Source: Acidimicrobilacustris europaeus (GTDB lineage: Bacteria > Actinomycetota > Acidimicrobiia > Acidimicrobiales > Acidimicrobilacustridaceae). From it: 64,000 nt of DNA. Numbering within the stretch: position 1 is the stretch's first letter; each line of letters starts with the position of its first letter. The DNA lies in assembly GCA_965194515.1 (NCBI GenBank), contig OZ239146.1:1178001-1242000 (forward strand). Reading direction: 5' to 3'. Position numbers and translations under genes: made by a program. The notes below the pieces were generated by a model. It had not been told where the DNA came from, searched no databases, and was given only the letters and a program-made list of their open reading frames with translations. This document shows positions 63,101 through 64,000 of the stretch, piece after piece.

Positions 63101-64000
63101 CACCAAACGGTGTCGTCGTTGCCGGTGTTGAACTGCTGCCTGCACCAGGCGAGGTCAGAGCCGAAACCCGGAATGCATAGGCCGTTCCGTTGGCAAGACC
63201 AGCGACCGTGACAGAAGTTGAGGTCGTGCCGGTATCGCTAATGGCAACCGACCACGAGGTGCCACCGTTTGAAGAAATCTCGACGCGATAGCCGACGATT
63301 GGGAGGCCACCAGTTGATACCGGAGCAACCCAAGAAAGCGTTGCCGCTGCATTTCCAGCTGTTGCAGACAACGCGGTCGGCGCAGATGACGCAGTGAACG
63401 GTGTCGATGTGACTGTTGCCGAGGCAACACCAGCACCCGCAGCATTGATTGCCGAAACGCGGTAGGCGTAGGTCGTTCCGTTGGTCAATCCGGTCGAGAC
63501 ATAGTTGCTCGCTGAAGCTGCAGTCGTCGCAAGAGTCGTCCACGTCAGGCCGCCATCGGCTGAACGTTCGACGAGATAGCCAGTGATTGCCGATCCGCCA
63601 GTTGACGCCGGGGCAGTCCACGAAACAGTTACCTGCGTATTGGCAGCCACCGTCGTGACATTGCGCGGACTTGTTGGGACAGTGAACGGCGTCGCACTAA
63701 CTTCGGCCGAGGCCGCTCCGGTGCCAACGGTATTAATCGCACGGAAACGGAACTTGTAAGCAGTGCCGTTGGTGAGACCAGTCACCGTCACTGCCGTTGA
63801 ACCCAGACCGCTCGTTGTCGGACCAGCAAGCCAGGTCAGGCCGTTATCGGCGGAGTACTCAACGAGGTAGCCAGTGATCAGTGCGCCGTTATTCGATGGC
63901 GCCGTCCACGACAACGTCACTTGACCCTGCGCAGCCACCGCAGTCGGTGCGGTTCCGGCGAGCGGCGCACCAGCAGGCGTCACAAGTGCAATATTCGAAG
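54156..64000 (-). CDS. giant fibronectin type III repeat surface protein, N-terminus outside window
   Basis: An uninterrupted frame of more than 3,275 codons that stays open to the right edge. I count 33 FN3 modules of about 90-95 residues, each with the pattern LSWTAP, GGSxITGY, ERSxDGGxTW, GLTNGTxYxFRV and NAAG. On reading through I found no cysteine. The array ends near residue 3210, followed by a Pro/Thr-rich spacer and a sortase signal: LPSTG (about 3229-3233), a hydrophobic stretch and ARRRE. This predicts secretion and covalent anchoring to peptidoglycan, with the signal peptide upstream of the window. Adhesion or a stalk function is inference; no catalytic or known binding domain is visible in this part. 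Confidence 0.93.
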   Translation of the reverse strand, partial: SNIALVTPAGAPLAGTAPTAVAAQGQVTLSWTAPSNNGALITGYLVEYSADNGLTWLAGPTTSGLGSTAVTVTGLTNGTAYKFRFRAINTVGTGAASAEVSATPFTVPTSPRNVTTVAANTQVTVSWTAPASTGGSAITGYLVERSADGGLTWTTLATTAASASNYVSTGLTNGTTYAYRVSAINAAGAGVASATVTSTPFTASSAPTALSATAGNAAATLSWVAPVSTGGLPIVGYRVEISSNGGTSWSVAISDTGTTSTSVTVAGLANGTAYAFRVSALTSPGAGSSSTPATTTPFGAPSAPRSLTVTPSDSQLSLSWSAPASSGGSVLTGYLVEQSVDGGATWTTVTTTTDTSLAITGLTNGAPVAVRVTAQNAAGFGPDSGVVTSTPFAAPGAPTDLVATAGTGQVALSWTAPAGTGGSALLGYRIERSTDNGVTWTVAVGSTGSTLTSTVLTGLPSGITQTFRVAAVSALGSGAFSANASATPVGAPTAPASISVTPANGQVVVSWTAPTADGGSVVTGYQVERSIDGGATWTVAAASVVGLTTTVTGLTNGANYAFRVSARNAGGLGASSAVASATPYTIPGTAATPTAVASDAAVTLSWTAPPTDGGSLVTSYQVEQSANGGTTWTVAAATVNGLSTTIGGLANGTTYRFRVTARNAAGLGTVSAIVSAIPAGFAGAPTALVATPGNAQASLSWTAPTSTGGSAIVGYRIERSTDAGATWTSVVANTGSAATTAIATGLTNGTSYLFRVTAINSGGAGIPSASTVTTPVTVPGAPASLVATAGDTSVALTWTAPSSDGGSTVSSYSIEMSSNNGATWSVAAGSVGGLGVTIAGLTNGTAYKFRVSARNAAGLGSASSVATTTPTGVSTAPTALTAVAGDGQVSLSWTAPATTGGSAITGYRIDTTSDGGVTWTIAVVDTGATATTRILTGLSNGTTYGFRIAALTSAGSGLPGASVAATPYGAAATPTALIATPDNGQVSLSWTAPTDAGGAAISGYQIERSVSGGAFTVLIADTASTATSTVIGGLTNGTTYAFRVSARTAGGVGAASSPTSAVPFTSAGSPTAVTAVAAASSVALSWTAPSFEGGRAITGYLVEQSADGGVTWTTAIADTASTTTSATVSGLTSGLIYSFRIAAITTDVPTSRTIIGVRSAVVTSVPFTTPAAPTALAGSASDTQVALSWTAPTSNGGAPITGYRIERSTDSGANWTEVTANTGTTSTTALVTGLTNGTAYTFRVSARNAAGVGTVSSTIASTPFTSASSPLALAASPGDSSVVLSWSAPTSDGGSVVTGYRIEQSSNGGLNWTVVVVDTASTATTRAVTGLTNGTAYVFRVSARNAGGVGATSSLTSATPASVPVAPTALAATPSDGAVSLTWSAPTNTGGSSITGYFIELSSSSGSSWSTAIANTGTSVTAAVISGLTNGINYMFRVSALNAVGASASSATASSIPATVPGTVVSITPMPGDGAALLTWNAPTSDGGAPISSYNVERSLDGLNWIVVASGVVGTSTTISNLTNGTAYWFRVSAVNAVGSGAASAPVVTVPAARPGAPTGVTAVAGDTQVVLSWLAPVSNGGSPLTGYTVDYRLASASAWTTAVSGVVGLSATVNGLANGSTYIFRISAVNAIDANAANPVSAVPTGAPGAPSGITATAGDGEASLNWTAPISNGGTPITGYRVEKSVGGGAWTLVGTFAGTSTIVSGLTNGVPVSFRVSAVNAAGVGLADGPVSALPMRAPDAPTAVTAVGLDAAVVLTWVAPVAIGGAPIVGYSVEQTTNGGVTWTTVIADTGNPALMTSIVGLTNGTEVRFRVRSINIAGISSVPSNIAIALPLGPPTGSDRAPTSPSATPGDGQVALTWTAPLSSGGVPVDGYQIEVSTDGGSTWTVAIADTGTASTSATVTGLTNGTAYAFRVAAIAAGAAGVDSVPVAVQPRGLASAPTNLVANSADQQLSLTWTAPSSNGGAAISGYRIETSTDGSVWVVAVDTAGPATGAVIGGLTNGISYSVRVSAITFAGVGAASATATAIPSAVPSRPGTPVAVAGDAQVQLSWSAPSQSGGASVTGYIVEMSSDGGMTWSVATTSLTTTASVTGLVNGAPYAFRVRASNVAGASLPSLLAPATPAGSPGAPTNLALIAGNGQVVATWTAPVSTGGLPLVEYIVEQSLNGTTWTTVSSGSLALSAVAGGLTNGTPISLRVSARSASGVGASASATATPNFGAVPGAPSALIATPGDAQVSLSWTAPVSSGGTQIVGYRVEQSSDSGVTWTTVTANSGSAVTSTLVSGLSNGAPLAFRVSAINSAGAGAVSGVTTATPRTVPGAPASLVVAVGDGSVVLTWTAPVADGGSSVTSYTVERSLDGGASWTPVRTVNALTTTVSGLANGSVYVFRVRATNVAGSGASSAVVTATPLTAPGQPVGAIATAGDSSVMLTWAAPTADGGSPVTGYRIERSLGAGGWTVLAASVVGTSYQVSGLTNGTAEQFRITALNNAGSGLSVSTSSVTPRSIPGAPTSLSATLGNGSATIAWTAPSTDGGSVITGYVVERSNDGGLSWTGAGSTATTSFVVSGLSNGTTYAFRVRAVNVAGQGVASSATSVTPSTVPGAPLNPVATAGDGSVTIVWAAPATDGGLAVSSYIVEQSSDGDISWQTVATTADRSAVITGLANGSVYRFRISARNAAGTGSSVSLSGAIAPRTPPTAPVNLSVVASDGNAALVWAVPTSDGGAQVTSYIVERSTDGGRTWATATTTSTTGAVLSGLTNGTAYAFRVIAVNAAGSGAPSAPVTATPAAAPGAPTSLVLVSGDGQIALSWSAPASDGGASISSYRVDISSDGGTSWAIAASAVTTRNFLVVGLTNGTPYQFRVTATNMIGAGASATSSVSATPVTTSSAPTNMVSVSGNSQVSLSWVAPVSNGGANITSYVIELSRDGGRTWQNGPSAPTPSATVTGLTNGIAYVFRARAINAAGTGAASVWVTAAPVAPPTVPAALTTQSAPGQVTVQWASPDDDGGTAIVGYRLEQSLNGSTWSDTIQLGPDVFTLAPSSRLMSMSSIASGIDQEGDSPQLTSLGTNYVVAGLLSPSGSGLVDATSLTITGLQPGTRYWFRVQSYSVVGDSPWTEVVAFAANPPSPAGIPTVTPGDGSATATWTPSANDGGSPVSYLVERSVDGGLTWQTVATTSGTSLTDAPLMNGVAVLYRVTATNAAGSAAPSVSVAVTPEAVVVPDEPATPPGSTLPSTGSNEAVPFAALGLILLLLGAGASILARRREQGSGAGVESVLAD
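54159..54299 (-). other. LPXTG-type cell-wall sorting signal
   Basis: LPSTG is encoded at 54285-54299, followed by a hydrophobic segment (AVPFAALGLILLLLGAGA) and a positive ARRRE cluster, then a 13-residue tail of unusual length for this signal. A class-A or class-E-like sortase would cleave between T and G. No sortase gene is in this window. Confidence 0.9.
54348..64000 (-). repeat. tandem array of 33 FN3-encoding units
   Basis: Units of about 280 bases repeat head to tail. They are recognisable by the recurring coding of SWTAP and GLTNGT but are diverged from each other at both codon and residue level, so this is not a recent expansion. Most differ in loop residues. The penultimate module carries a long insertion (54735-54917) and the module near 60500-60770 has a shorter one. 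The array continues beyond the window. Confidence 0.9.

Noticed and set aside
54348..64000. CRISPR-like periodicity
   Set aside because: The period is about 280 bases, in frame, and encodes FN3 modules; repeats are diverged and no spacers exist.

Overview
The window comes from a chromosome of moderately high G+C and looks like core genome of an actinobacterium. The main evidence is gene order. A minus-strand run pyrR-pyrB-pyrC-carA-carB-pyrD-pyrF-mihF-gmk-rpoZ-coaBC-metK-priA, with def-fmt-rsmB and the rib genes nearby, is the arrangement known from Actinobacteria. It includes the actinobacteria-specific integration host factor mIHF and a PriA with no Walker A motif. A deep actinobacterial lineage such as Acidimicrobiia is my guess and is not proven here. 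No tRNA, rRNA body, CRISPR array, insertion sequence or prophage was found.

Layout, left to right. 1-524 is the upstream end of what I take to be an rRNA operon leader on the minus strand (promoter-like pair, boxA), placing a 16S gene just left of the window. Then come tyrS, a small membrane-anchored protein, and the arginine operon argC-J-B-D-F-R-G-H plus a Nudix hydrolase (11459 down to 2493). Its promoter is covered by two ARG boxes. Next are infC-rpmI-rplT, an rRNA/tRNA methyltransferase and pheS-pheT. infC appears to start at a rare AUA codon. 17.6-19.9 kb holds a DUF1844-like gene, a divergent cold-shock-like protein, hisG and a VIT-family transporter. 19.9-26.5 kb is ribD-E-BA-H, a Mog/MoaB protein and rsmB-fmt-def. 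Two RNA methyltransferase genes diverge from def across a 22-bp bidirectional promoter. 27.7-42.5 kb is priA-metK-coaBC-rpoZ and the pyrimidine operon, preceded by a PyrR-type leader with an intrinsic terminator. 42.5-54.1 kb is nusB-efp-pepP-aroQ-aroB-aroK-aroC, a prepilin peptidase, aroE, mltG, ruvX, alaS and a small membrane protein.

The last 9.8 kb, open at the right edge, is one minus-strand reading frame. It encodes at least 33 fibronectin type III modules and ends in an LPSTG cell-wall sorting signal, so it should be a giant surface protein.

Within the operons most genes overlap by ATGA, GTGA, TGATG or TAATG, implying translational coupling. Several first genes instead show a -10 hexamer of form TAnnnT exactly six bases before the start codon, which predicts leaderless mRNAs. 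The arginine and pyrimidine operons each carry their own regulator (ArgR, PyrR) together with a matching cis-element, so both look feedback-controlled.
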